From the NCBI GenBank assembly GCA_030424715.1, contig JAUHWH010000006.1, positions 124,001 to 188,000 on the forward strand: a stretch of DNA of 64,000 nucleotides. Direction: 5' to 3'. Under the pieces are notes generated by a model, which was not told where the DNA came from, ran no database searches, and saw nothing but the letters and a program-made list of their open reading frames with translations. The DNA comes from Bdellovibrionia bacterium (GTDB lineage Bacteria > Bdellovibrionota > Bdellovibrionia > Bdellovibrionales > JAGQZY01). Each line of letters opens with the position of its first letter. Positions within the stretch are counted from its first letter, which is position 1. Shown one piece after another: positions 16,609 through 24,951 of this stretch. Position numbers and translations under genes: made by a program.

Positions 16609-17685
16609 TTAAGGCGTGCTGTAATAAGTCTTCTGACTGAGCTCGATGGTGCGGCGTTCACCTGAGGTCAGTAAATTGGGAAACACCAAGAACTCTCCGA
16701 ACATTCCATTCATGGCATTCGCCCCAGTTGAGCCCAGATTGATGCGAGAGACGGTAGAAGTGACGGGTGTTCCTGTTAAAAACGAGGTGCCGTTGGCGTA
16801 AATAGCGCGAGAGCTGGCCGAGGCCGAGCTGACAAAGGAGAAAACATTGGTTGATCCCACGCTCACCGGCATGGTGGTTTGAATCCGGTTGGGGGAGCCA
16901 CAACAGCCACCGATGTCCCAATAGATGCGCCCGTCGCCCCAGGCCATGTGGGTTGAAATTCTCCCCCCGGGGTCACTGTCTGTGGCGAGCATCCAAGCCC
17001 AGCTGTTTTTACGGCCCACCTCTTTGTGAACCATGTTTACCGTGAGTTCTCCGCTGGAGGGGAAGGGGGCGGTTGCAACGAGCATCTGGCCTGCGATACT
17101 ACCAATCCAGCGCAAGCCAGCTCTTGCGCCGTTGATGACATCGAGTGTGCCACTGTTGACGATGCGAGGTTGGTTGCCGTTGACGGTTTGGGAAACATTG
17201 TGACCGTTGCCGCTTTGGTCATACCACGTCTTTACAAAGGCGCTGTTGGCTCCAGCGAATGCTGTTAAAGCGATAATGTCTAGATCCCCACACCCCGTGC
17301 CTGAGGCATTAATGTCTAGCTCCGCATTGTCGCTTGAGCGACGAACACGGATCAGGGGCCCCGAGTAGGCGGAGCGAAGCCTTCGCACAGAATAGGCGGC
17401 CCCAGGGGTGGGCAAAGTGTCCAGAGGGTAGGTGCAGATAGAGCCACAGGCATTCAAGGTCACGGTGCCACCGGTGTTGGCAGTAACGTTGGCGCGAAAA
17501 GCGGCCCACTCTGCCGTGGTTTTTGTGGGAACAAGAATTTTGTTGGCCGAACCATTCGTCACGATCTGGCATGTTCCACACTCATCGATGGTCTGAGACA
17601 CCCCCGCCGGCACAGCATAGTAGTCCCCAACGCAGGCGAACACTGGTGAGAGGGTCAGTAGAAAGTGAATGAGGTGAATGAACAA
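16609..17685 (-). CDS. Exported arabinofuranosidase-B/LamG-like protein
   Basis: 358 residues from a TTG at 17685 (GGAGA upstream); it begins with a hydrophobic signal sequence ending SPVFAC. The middle carries a pattern known from alpha-L-arabinofuranosidase B-like catalytic domains and related concanavalin-type folds: YSVRRLRSAYSGPLIRVRRS, then WYDQSGNGHNVSQ and NQPRIV. Further on it resembles LamG-type carbohydrate- or ligand-binding sheets (GMFGEFLVFPNLLTSGERR). Several cysteines in the first 70 residues suggest disulfides. Likely surface or secreted glycan binding; hydrolase activity is not established. The frame stays open to 17760, giving an alternative longer start. Confidence 0.68.
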   Translation of the reverse strand: MFIHLIHFLLTLSPVFACVGDYYAVPAGVSQTIDECGTCQIVTNGSANKILVPTKTTAEWAAFRANVTANTGGTVTLNACGSICTYPLDTLPTPGAAYSVRRLRSAYSGPLIRVRRSSDNAELDINASGTGCGDLDIIALTAFAGANSAFVKTWYDQSGNGHNVSQTVNGNQPRIVNSGTLDVINGARAGLRWIGSIAGQMLVATAPFPSSGELTVNMVHKEVGRKNSWAWMLATDSDPGGRISTHMAWGDGRIYWDIGGCCGSPNRIQTTMPVSVGSTNVFSFVSSASASSRAIYANGTSFLTGTPVTSTVSRINLGSTGANAMNGMFGEFLVFPNLLTSGERRTIELSQKTYYSTP

Positions 17686-17886
17686 CTTTTGGTCTCCGGT
17701 CCTGTGGTCATCAAGGTGAATTTTGGGCGCGAGGTTGGTTTTTAAGTGAACCGCACGCACGCTAAAACTATTCTATCGCGAGAGGTGAAGGGTCGGCAAG
17801 GAGAGCATAAAGCCCTAAAGACACTAGACAATCATCTGGGAAACATCCAATATCGCAGCACACAAGTGTTCTTAAAGAACAGCAAT

Positions 17887-17902
17887 TGAGAATGAAAATT
17901 CA
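17887..17902 (+). promoter_or_regulatory. Possible Fur box upstream of the iron-acquisition pair
   Basis: TGAGAATGAAAATTCA contains two hexamers (GAGAAT, GAAAAT), each one base away from the GATAAT unit of the Fur box. It lies about 100 bases before the imelysin gene, ahead of a possible promoter (TTGTCT 17941-17946, TTTAAT 17965-17970). The 316 bases between 17686 and 18001 hold no other recognisable feature. Identified by eye only. Confidence 0.35.
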
Positions 17903-18001
17903 GTGATAACAAGGCCCTTGTTTTAAGCCAATTCGTTGCCTTGTCTCTTCGATGGCCGTACTTCTTTAATTGAAACGACAGTGAGTTGAATAGGGGGCTC
18001 T

Positions 18002-19171
18002 ATGAAGTTGGCAGGTTTACTGGCTATTCAAATTTTGATTTTGTTCACGGGCTGCGCGGCAGAACAAGGAGACAGTTCTCCACGGGTCGATAGCGACCTT
18101 ATGTTGGTAGAGAGTGTCGTTGAGGATTACACCCTCAACACGGTCAACAGTTTTGTAGACAATGTTGACCAGCTCAACCAACAATCACAGTCAATGTGTC
18201 AGAATGCTGACAACGAAGTGAGCCTCGAAGATTTACGAGCGGCATGGGAGAAGGCCATGTCTTCTTTCCATCGCTCTGAAGTCCTTGTGTATTCACTGAA
18301 AGAGCTCATGCTTGAAGAAGACGCTCCGCTCGGTTTTATCTACACCCCTCTTCCGTCTTTGCGAGCAGCCAATAGCATTCGCAAAGAAATTGCGCTTATT
18401 GATGAGCAAGAGGGAAGTGAAAAAAAATACTCACTGCTCCGACCTCGGAGCCAGTTGCTTGGTCTCAACGCCTTGGAAGCTCTATTTTTTGAAATTTTAA
18501 AGGAGCAAGACGTTGTCGCTCCAGGTTCTGGTGATTGTGTTTACCTTACCTTTGTGACTGAAGACTTAATGGAGCGTGCTCAAAACTATCGAGAGCAGTG
18601 GCTTGTCGAAGAACTGGCGGCCGTGCAATCGACCAATGGGCGCACCAAGGTTCAAGCGACGATCAGACAGCTCACAACCCACATTATTTCTTATGTGGAC
18701 ACTCGTTTGAAAAACAAGAAAATTGCGATTCCGGTGGGTCTTAAACAATATGACGACTTAGCCGAAGCCAAAAAGGCTCGGCGCAAAGAGACGGTGGAGC
18801 ACCCCTATTTTCCCAACAAAAAGATCGCCCTCTTAGAGCCTCTTTTAGTTCTGGACCGCCTGTTCAATGCGGGTGGAGAAAAACAGGGTGCCTCTTCATT
18901 TTTTGGCTTTCGATCGTACCTAGAGAATCAGCGCAAAAACAAAGCTTTGTTTCAGAATGCAGACATTCTTGCTTTGCTGGCGATGGTCAAAGAACTGCCC
19001 GATGGGCCGGCCTACGAGGAGCTCTTCTCCAGTAGCGCTGATGCCGAGGTGGCACAACCGGTACTCGATATTTTTTCTAGAACTCAAAACTTTACGGAAT
19101 GGCTGAAGGTGGATTTTTTAGTGGAAATGCAGGCCAACCTTCCAAAAGCCGTACAAGGCGATAACGATTAA
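18002..19171 (+). CDS. Imelysin-like lipoprotein
   Basis: 389 residues. Signal peptide MKLAGLLAIQILILFTGC with lipobox FTGC. Central motif GLNALEALFF (residues about 158-167) fits the imelysin GxHxxE-type signature (usually GLHALE or GFHAIE), here with Asn in the His position; helical segments rich in Leu and Glu around it match the family's helical bundle. Imelysins are iron-regulated envelope proteins linked to iron handling. The next gene, a periplasmic iron-binding-type protein, starts 30 bases downstream and a possible Fur box lies upstream, which supports the assignment. Family membership is likely; metal binding by the Asn variant is uncertain. Confidence 0.7.
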   Translation: MKLAGLLAIQILILFTGCAAEQGDSSPRVDSDLMLVESVVEDYTLNTVNSFVDNVDQLNQQSQSMCQNADNEVSLEDLRAAWEKAMSSFHRSEVLVYSLKELMLEEDAPLGFIYTPLPSLRAANSIRKEIALIDEQEGSEKKYSLLRPRSQLLGLNALEALFFEILKEQDVVAPGSGDCVYLTFVTEDLMERAQNYREQWLVEELAAVQSTNGRTKVQATIRQLTTHIISYVDTRLKNKKIAIPVGLKQYDDLAEAKKARRKETVEHPYFPNKKIALLEPLLVLDRLFNAGGEKQGASSFFGFRSYLENQRKNKALFQNADILALLAMVKELPDGPAYEELFSSSADAEVAQPVLDIFSRTQNFTEWLKVDFLVEMQANLPKAVQGDND

Positions 19172-19201
19172 TTAACCTCAAAAGAAATTAAAGGAGAACC
19201 C

Positions 19202-20188
19202 ATGAAAATTTTCACACTCGTTGCTGTATTATTCGGTTTTAATCTGGCGCAAGCGCAACTCAGTCTTTACACAGACAGACCTGTTGAAACCATGCAGGTG
19301 ATCGCTGATGCTTATCAGAAAAAAACCGGAGTGACTGTAGACATCACCAGTTTCAGCTACACGGATCTCAAAAAGACCTTGGTGAATGAAGGCGCTGGTA
19401 GCCCTGCCGACATGGTGATTGTCAAAGATTTGGTTTATTTGACTGACCTAACAGACTCTCAGCTCCTGCAACCCTTAAACTCCCCCTTTGTAAAACAAAG
19501 CGTCGATCCTTCGATGCAGTCGCAGTACTGGACGGCGATCACTTTTAGAGCCAGAACTCTTGTTTATGACAAGGCTTACGATGTCAGTGGAATTAACAGC
19601 TATGCCGACCTCGCCGATCCGAACTACAGAGGTCAGCTTTGCCTCAGAACTTCTGTCTCGTCTTACAACGAGATCTTGGTGGCTTCTATGATTAACAGCT
19701 ATGGTGTCGATGAGACCTACGATATTCTTGACGGCTGGTTGAACAACCTTGCGGATTTTACCAAAATTCACACGAGCGATACGACAATCATTAAGGATAT
19801 TGCGCGACGAGACGGCACATGCACCCTCGGTATTACGAACTCTTACTACTTGGGCGCTCAGTTGCTTGAAAATCCAAACCTGCCCGTTGGCATCAAGTAT
19901 CTAAATCTTAAAGATGGTGGGGTTAGCACGAATGGAATTGGTGGGGCTATTGCGGCGAGTAGCAAAAATGCTGATTTAGCAAAAGACTTTATCGAGTTCA
20001 CCTTGTCGAAAGAGATGCAGGAGTATTTCTCAACATCCAATCAAGACTTTCCAGCGAACACCAATGTTTCGTTTCCACAAAACATTCAGGCATGGGAAGG
20101 ATTCGTTGTGAACCCTATTCATTGGGAGACTTTGTCTTCTGAAATCTCAACTGCGAGAGACCTGTTCGACGAACTCGACTATCAGTAG
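19202..20188 (+). CDS. Periplasmic iron(III)-binding-type protein (FbpA/FutA-like)
   Basis: 328 residues, solute-binding protein of the bacterial iron ABC-transporter class. Signal peptide MKIFTLVAVLFGFNLAQAQ, then LSLYTDRPVETMQVIADAYQ and GVTVDITSF, the usual two-domain start. The pair NSYYLG (residues about 220) is the tyrosine motif that binds iron in FbpA/FutA. GAASS and FIEFTLSKEMQEYF close the fold. ATP-binding and permease genes are not adjacent, so transport would need parts encoded elsewhere. AAGGAG lies just before the ATG and the gene follows the imelysin-like gene, so they are probably co-transcribed. Confidence 0.88.
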   Translation: MKIFTLVAVLFGFNLAQAQLSLYTDRPVETMQVIADAYQKKTGVTVDITSFSYTDLKKTLVNEGAGSPADMVIVKDLVYLTDLTDSQLLQPLNSPFVKQSVDPSMQSQYWTAITFRARTLVYDKAYDVSGINSYADLADPNYRGQLCLRTSVSSYNEILVASMINSYGVDETYDILDGWLNNLADFTKIHTSDTTIIKDIARRDGTCTLGITNSYYLGAQLLENPNLPVGIKYLNLKDGGVSTNGIGGAIAASSKNADLAKDFIEFTLSKEMQEYFSTSNQDFPANTNVSFPQNIQAWEGFVVNPIHWETLSSEISTARDLFDELDYQ

Positions 20189-20417
20189 AGTTCAAAATAG
20201 AATGCACCGCTCCTCTCTTCTGCAAGGACGGGAGGGGGGAAGGGTGTTAATCCAGTAATTCATTATTCGCTACATGTTGTGCTTGCCCGAGGGGCGAAAT
20301 AATACTTTCGAGTGTCTTTTTTTTGAGTCCCCCCGCTGAGACTTCTGTGTTGCTCCTCTAATGTTTTGAGGTTTTATTTGACGTTTTAGAGGCCGTCACC
20401 AGGGAGACTTCTGGTTA

Positions 20418-20999
20418 TTAGGGAATTTTAACCAGAAAGCCAAAGCTAAGGCCCATTTGGCTGGTAGAGATCGTCGAAGACACACCGTAGGTGACAAAAC
20501 CATCAAACACCAAGCTGAGGTTTTTTGAGTAGGTGTAGTATGAGCCGCCATGGAGTGTGGTTCCTACCAGAGACGCCAGCACCACATCACTGTTTGCGGT
20601 GTTTTGGTTTTGCACCAAGCTCATTTGAATTCGACTCATGGTCAGTTCGAAGCCAATATAGGGGCTCCACTTGTAAGTTTGACCGATGGTGACGTTGGTT
20701 CCGACCTGCTCGGTTTTCGATTGATAGGGACGAAAATGATAGGCTCCACCCACTCCCAAGCCGAGCACATCACCGGTGATGGTGGTGGAAAAAGAGGTGA
20801 AGAGGCGCCAATTTTGCCCATAGTTAATTGAAAAATCAGCCGCCACCAAGCCTGAGCCCTGGGATTTGGTTTTGTAGATAGAACCACTGGCAGTGGTCGA
20901 AACGCCACCAATACGAAAGGTCATGGAACTGTCTGACCAAGCCATCGGCGTGGCAAAGAGAATCACAGAGGCGACAAGGTAGAGAATGCCCGCTTTCAC
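20418..20999 (-). CDS. Small outer-membrane barrel-like protein, last gene of the motor operon
   Basis: 193 residues. Signal peptide MKAGILYLVASVILFATPMA then WSDSSMT. The mature part consists of alternating strands with glycine-rich turns and ends in GLSFGFLVKIP, consistent with an eight-stranded-type barrel. The GTG start at 20997-20999 shares one base with the TAG stop of the upstream FliF-FliG-like gene (TAGTG), so the two are translationally coupled. This gives the operon a component that would sit in the outer membrane. No named family is recognised; the terminal strand lacks the usual final Phe. Confidence 0.7.
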   Translation of the reverse strand: MKAGILYLVASVILFATPMAWSDSSMTFRIGGVSTTASGSIYKTKSQGSGLVAADFSINYGQNWRLFTSFSTTITGDVLGLGVGGAYHFRPYQSKTEQVGTNVTIGQTYKWSPYIGFELTMSRIQMSLVQNQNTANSDVVLASLVGTTLHGGSYYTYSKNLSLVFDGFVTYGVSSTISTSQMGLSFGFLVKIP

Positions 21000-22756
21000 T
21001 ATGAAACCAGTTTGAAAGGTGCGATTGGTTGACGATTCAAATCAGAAAGCAGAATGAGTTTTTGTCCCACCAGGCGTTCGAAGAGTTGTAGCAATTCATT
21101 GCGAGCCTCTAGGACATCTGCTTTTTGGGGCGGATTGGGTCGCTGTCTTTCGTAAACAAAGATGTCTCGTGACGCTTTCGGAAGCATGTGGGTGACTTTT
21201 TCTTGAAAGTCTTTTGGACAGTCGGTCAGGGCGGAGGCCAAACGATCGGCCGGGAATTCACTGACTAGCAGCAAGAGAGATTTTGGTGATAGTTGATAGA
21301 GGTCATTAAAAAAGTAGACCTGAGATTGCACGATGTTGAATGTATCAGGGTCCGCATCTCTAATCGCATTAAAGACAGTCTCTTTGTGTAGAGGGTCTGT
21401 GATTGATTTGAGCGCAGACAAAACTGTTTTGGCCCTGTCATTTCGAGTGAAGATAAAGTTGTTGATCTCGGTGTAACGGGCGTAGAGTCTTTCAAAGGTT
21501 GCCGTTCGCAGACTCTCGGGCATCATATTCACTTTGCAGATCGCATTAAAATAGAGAGTTTGGTCATCCGGCGACAACTCTTTTACAAGATCTTGAATTC
21601 TGTGGGTTGGAATGACAAAACTGACGAGAGCCAAGGTTTCTGGGGGCTCGTCTGCCAAAATTTCGTGGAGCATGTCGTTCTCTAAAGTCTTAAGAAAGCT
21701 AGTATTGACTTCACTGGTTCTTGGTTCTGTTTTTTCCTGAGCAACCAATTTCAAGAGATCTTGCTTGGCTTTGATCAGGATGTGGAGATTTTCGTTATCT
21801 TCGAGGTCAAACCCTACGGCAATGTTATCGGATATTAGGTCTAGGTCCGAGGGTACCATTTTGGCCATTATCTTGTTGGTCGTTTTCATTTCGAAAATGG
21901 CTAGCACGGTTCCGGCATTGTACTGACCCGCACTGCCTTCTTGAATCCACGCGGTGAGTAGTGCGGCAAAGCGAGCCGGGTGAGTGTCCGCTTCTCCTTT
22001 TAGCTCAGTCATCAAGTCAAAAACAGCGTCTTTGCTGCCGAAGATCGAGCGAGCTGATTTGGATGTTTTACTTCCGTCGTTGCTATTTTCATCGTCCTCT
22101 TCTTTCGAACGAAGGGGAGCCGTTGGTGGTGAAGGTTGACTGGCCACCTGTGAAGCCGCCTTGGCTGCCGTTTTCGCTGAAAAGAGGGCGAATGTCCCAT
22201 GCAGAACAATGAGGCCTGCCAAGGCGCAGATCAAACCAATAAAAAGAGACAGGAGCTCCTTTTTGTATTTCATGAATGTATCCATAAATGTCTTTTCAGG
22301 TTTTTCAGGCGGCGCAATTTTGTTGAGAGGTCCCACCTTTAGAGAAAAGAGATCACCCTCTGCTTGTTTGATGCGAGCGATTTGAGGCAAGACCTTTTTG
22401 AAAAAAGAGACCCGCTTTTTATCTACGTTTTTACTAATTACGACACTGACTTTGATCTCGGGTCGTTTGATGCGGTTGTGGGTTTGGTTGTCGATATCGA
22501 AAGAATAGGTTCTGAAGTCGGCATAGTCCTGAGACAACCCTGGGATACCCGGAAAGTCGAGGCGAGATTTCTCGGCAGGGATGAGTGTGCTCTGGTCGTC
22601 TTTTGGAATTTCAGTGACGAAGACCATAAAGTCATCATCGTTCAAATAGGTTTGAAGAAAGTTTTTGACCCGCACTTCTGTTTCGTCAAGTGGGCCGGAC
22701 CAACTCAGAGCGGGGGTTAAAGTGATTAGAAAGAGGGCGATCAGAAAATTTCTCAG
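20999..22756 (-). CDS. FliF-FliG-like fusion rotor protein
   Basis: 585 residues from a CTG start at 22756, which overlaps the MotB-like stop by four bases (CTGA) with GGGAGG upstream. This start adds a Sec signal peptide (RNFLIALFLITLTPALSW). Residues 20-165 resemble the C-terminal part of the MS-ring protein FliF: FPGIPGLSQDY, IKVSVVISKNVDKKRVSFF and EGDLFSLKVGPLNK. A membrane helix (about 168-193) leads to a charged linker and a cytoplasmic FliG-like domain: EILADEPPETLALVSFVI matches the FliG EHPQ region, and VFNAIRDADPDTFNIV, LLLLVSEFPADRLASAL and EARNELLQLFERLVGQ match the middle and C-terminal FliG motifs. FliF's N-terminal ring domains are absent. A GTG at 22675 is an alternative but would remove the signal peptide. 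Confidence 0.82.
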   Translation of the reverse strand: MRNFLIALFLITLTPALSWSGPLDETEVRVKNFLQTYLNDDDFMVFVTEIPKDDQSTLIPAEKSRLDFPGIPGLSQDYADFRTYSFDIDNQTHNRIKRPEIKVSVVISKNVDKKRVSFFKKVLPQIARIKQAEGDLFSLKVGPLNKIAPPEKPEKTFMDTFMKYKKELLSLFIGLICALAGLIVLHGTFALFSAKTAAKAASQVASQPSPPTAPLRSKEEDDENSNDGSKTSKSARSIFGSKDAVFDLMTELKGEADTHPARFAALLTAWIQEGSAGQYNAGTVLAIFEMKTTNKIMAKMVPSDLDLISDNIAVGFDLEDNENLHILIKAKQDLLKLVAQEKTEPRTSEVNTSFLKTLENDMLHEILADEPPETLALVSFVIPTHRIQDLVKELSPDDQTLYFNAICKVNMMPESLRTATFERLYARYTEINNFIFTRNDRAKTVLSALKSITDPLHKETVFNAIRDADPDTFNIVQSQVYFFNDLYQLSPKSLLLLVSEFPADRLASALTDCPKDFQEKVTHMLPKASRDIFVYERQRPNPPQKADVLEARNELLQLFERLVGQKLILLSDLNRQPIAPFKLVS

Positions 22757-23400
22757 GGCACCCTCCCTTTACCAATTTGAATGACAACGCGACGGTTTTC
22801 ATCAAGTTTCTTTGAAATGGGTTGCGTGTCAGAGTAGCCAATGGCTCGCATTCTTTTTGTAGGGATCTTTTGAGTGGCTAGGTACCTAACGACGCTTCCG
22901 GCACGAGCGGCTGAGAGCTCCCAGTTTGAAGGGTAACGCGACCCACTGACGACGGGGCGACTGTCGGCATGTCCAGAAACATCAATCCTGTAATGATTGG
23001 GGATTTTCTTTAGTAGAGTCGCTATTTGTTGTAAGCTTTGTTCCGCTTCGGTTGTTAACTGACTTGAGAGGGTTTCAAAAAACAATCCACCTTGAAAAAT
23101 AAGACTGACACCCTCATGATTGGCTTCGATGGCAATGTTGTTTGCTAAATCTAGGTTTTCAATGGATTGGGAGATGGTGTTCGCGAAGTCGGGCATGTTC
23201 GGAGCGATCACCTCTTGACCAATCATTTTGGCAAAGGAGTGTTTTATTTTCGAGTATTTCTCCTGATCTTGTTGGGCAAAGACGAACAAAAGAATAAAGA
23301 AGGCCAGTAGATTCGTCACCAGATCAGCATAAGAATAAAGCCAGACTTCATTCTCTTTCTTTAGTAATAATGAAACTTTATTCTGTCCGAACTTACGCAA
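22753..23400 (-). CDS. MotB-like stator protein
   Basis: 215 residues from a TTG at 23400, which has GAGGGGA eight bases upstream and overlaps the MotA-like stop by eight bases; a longer frame to 23448 would overlap by 56. Residues 20-40 (SYADLVTNLLAFFILLFVF) are the membrane helix, with Asp26 in the place of the proton/ion-binding Asp32 of MotB. After a plug and linker, the C-terminal OmpA-like domain binds peptidoglycan: IDVSGHADSRPV, NWELSAARAGSVVRYLAT, IGYSDTQPI, NRRVVIQI. In flagella MotB forms the A5B2 stator with MotA. The gene sits in the middle of the five-gene motor operon. Confidence 0.9.
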   Translation of the reverse strand: MRKFGQNKVSLLLKKENEVWLYSYADLVTNLLAFFILLFVFAQQDQEKYSKIKHSFAKMIGQEVIAPNMPDFANTISQSIENLDLANNIAIEANHEGVSLIFQGGLFFETLSSQLTTEAEQSLQQIATLLKKIPNHYRIDVSGHADSRPVVSGSRYPSNWELSAARAGSVVRYLATQKIPTKRMRAIGYSDTQPISKKLDENRRVVIQIGKGRVP

Positions 23401-24235
23401 CTTTCTGATCCCCTCCTGAGAAGGCTCGATTCTCGTTGTTAGAGACAAGTTGCTCTAAAACGGCTTGTTCCCTTTTATTGAGGTAAGATTTAAGAGTCTC
23501 TCGAATCTGAACGGGGTGACGGTTCTCGTGAACCATACTTAGACCTTCATTAATAATCTGCCCGCGTAGGATGGATTCATGGGCCATATGGCCGAGATAT
23601 TCCGCCCAGGGGTAGAAAATCATATTCGCCAGCGTTACTCCGTAGAGTGTTGAACACAGCGCAATCGCCATCGCGGGTCCGACACCATCCATATTGCTTG
23701 CATCTTTGCCAATTTCATTGAGCAGAAGAATCATTCCTAAGAGTGTTCCCACAAGACCGAAGGCCGGGGCTAATTTCGAGAGTGTGATTAAGAATCCGGC
23801 CTCTTTGCTCAGGTCGGTTTCGTGATTCTCAATGCGTAGCTCCGTGCAGCGACGAATGTCTTCGGGATTCAAGCCAATGCTCATCATCTCAATGGAGTCT
23901 TGTAATATTTCATCGTTATATTGGGTGTCTTCGATAATGTAGCCAGCGTATTTTTTTTGTGAAAAGTCGATAAACTCGGCAATGGTATCAATAGCCCGGA
24001 CACGCTTTCCGTAAATAGATAGAGTGAGGCGTTTTACCAAGGCGACAGTCACTGAAAAGGGCTGCATGATCAACGTGCAGGTAAATATGGCACCAAAAAC
24101 AATAATAAGACCGATTAGGTTAAGAAAAGCCATAGGGTGAGAGGTGGAGAGCGCCACGGTTGTCGACACAACCACAATAGCTCCGATAAAGCCTAAGATC
24201 ATGGTGATGTTAAAGTGTTTCTTCGTCTTCTTCAT
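23393..24235 (-). CDS. MotA-like stator protein
   Basis: 280 residues with four membrane helices (residues about 12-30, 36-58, 149-174 and 183-209). The last two contain the conserved prolines (LAPAFGLVGTLLGMI near Pro157, GPAMAIALCSTLYGV near Pro187) of flagellar MotA, and the cytoplasmic loop has DSIEMMSIGLNPEDIRRCTE, matching the MotA loop that touches FliG. This is nearer to MotA than to ExbB or TolQ, which have three helices. Starts six bases after the upstream lipoprotein gene and overlaps the MotB-like gene; part of the motor operon. Confidence 0.9.
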   Translation of the reverse strand: MKKTKKHFNITMILGFIGAIVVVSTTVALSTSHPMAFLNLIGLIIVFGAIFTCTLIMQPFSVTVALVKRLTLSIYGKRVRAIDTIAEFIDFSQKKYAGYIIEDTQYNDEILQDSIEMMSIGLNPEDIRRCTELRIENHETDLSKEAGFLITLSKLAPAFGLVGTLLGMILLLNEIGKDASNMDGVGPAMAIALCSTLYGVTLANMIFYPWAEYLGHMAHESILRGQIINEGLSMVHENRHPVQIRETLKSYLNKREQAVLEQLVSNNENRAFSGGDQKVA

Positions 24236-24241
24236 AAGGCT

Positions 24242-24826
24242 CTACTCAAGGTTGATGTTTTTATCAGCTAAAAATTTTGTCAGTTCATGGTTCTTTGGGT
24301 CTAAGGTTAATGCCTTTTTCCAAGACTCAATGGCCGATTGCATTTCGTTCATCAAATAATAGGAAGTACCCTTCATAATATGGGCCTGTGTCACCCATGG
24401 TTTTTCTTCGAGGATTCTATCGAGCTCGAGAATGGCGGTTTTATATTGCTTTTGATAAATCAATTTTTGGGTTCGAAAAAGTTGGCCGACCAAGCCGTTG
24501 ATGGTTGAGCTGGCATCGCTCAGGCCATTCGGGTTGACCTCCATATTGACGTTCACCGTGGTTAGTATCTCGTCAGTCGGCGCAATAGGAACCGAGGTGG
24601 GGAGGTAACCTTGTTTTTCAAATACCACTAAAAAAGCTTTTTTAGAATCCAAAGAAGACTTTGAGTACTCTAAGGGTGAAGAGCCCAAAAGAAACTTTTT
24701 GTTTGTTTGTGGATCGCGAAAATAGATCGAGGCTCCATCGGGATTTGATGAAAAGACATAGCGTCCCGTCGAGCAACCCGAAACAAAAAATAAAATTACG
24801 GCGATAAAAATTACTGAGCACTTCAT
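24242..24826 (-). CDS. PEGA/TPR lipoprotein, first gene of the motor operon
   Basis: 194 residues. MKCSVIFIAVILFFVSGC is a lipoprotein signal with lipobox VSGC. Then a PEGA-type surface domain (YVFSSNPDGASIYFRD, VVFEKQGYLPTSVPI) and, from about residue 120, two or three tetratricopeptide helices (AILELDRILEEKPWVTQAHI, GTSYYLMNEMQSAIESW, KALTLDPKNHEL). PEGA domains are common in envelope motor or cell-wall-linked proteins. GAGAG lies before the ATG. It is followed after six bases by the MotA-like gene, so it most likely works as an outer-membrane or cell-wall-facing partner of the motor. Confidence 0.82.
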   Translation of the reverse strand: MKCSVIFIAVILFFVSGCSTGRYVFSSNPDGASIYFRDPQTNKKFLLGSSPLEYSKSSLDSKKAFLVVFEKQGYLPTSVPIAPTDEILTTVNVNMEVNPNGLSDASSTINGLVGQLFRTQKLIYQKQYKTAILELDRILEEKPWVTQAHIMKGTSYYLMNEMQSAIESWKKALTLDPKNHELTKFLADKNINLE

Positions 24827-24951
24827 AACTCTCTATCGACATATCTATTGAAAACTATGAGGCTTTCATAGGTGTCCATTTTGCTATTGGTAAAATGGCG
24901 ACCTAGGACTTAAGCCCTTTGTCGCAGCCAGGCGAGGTTTTAAGTGAACGA

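Noticed and set aside
22364-22720. 118-residue plus-strand frame in the FliF-FliG-like gene
   Set aside because: Antisense to the periplasmic part of a clearly coding gene.
20418-24826. Zorya-type defence system (MotAB-like ZorA/ZorB)
   Set aside because: No ZorC/D/E, helicase or nuclease gene; a rotor-like FliF-FliG protein and outer-membrane parts are present instead.
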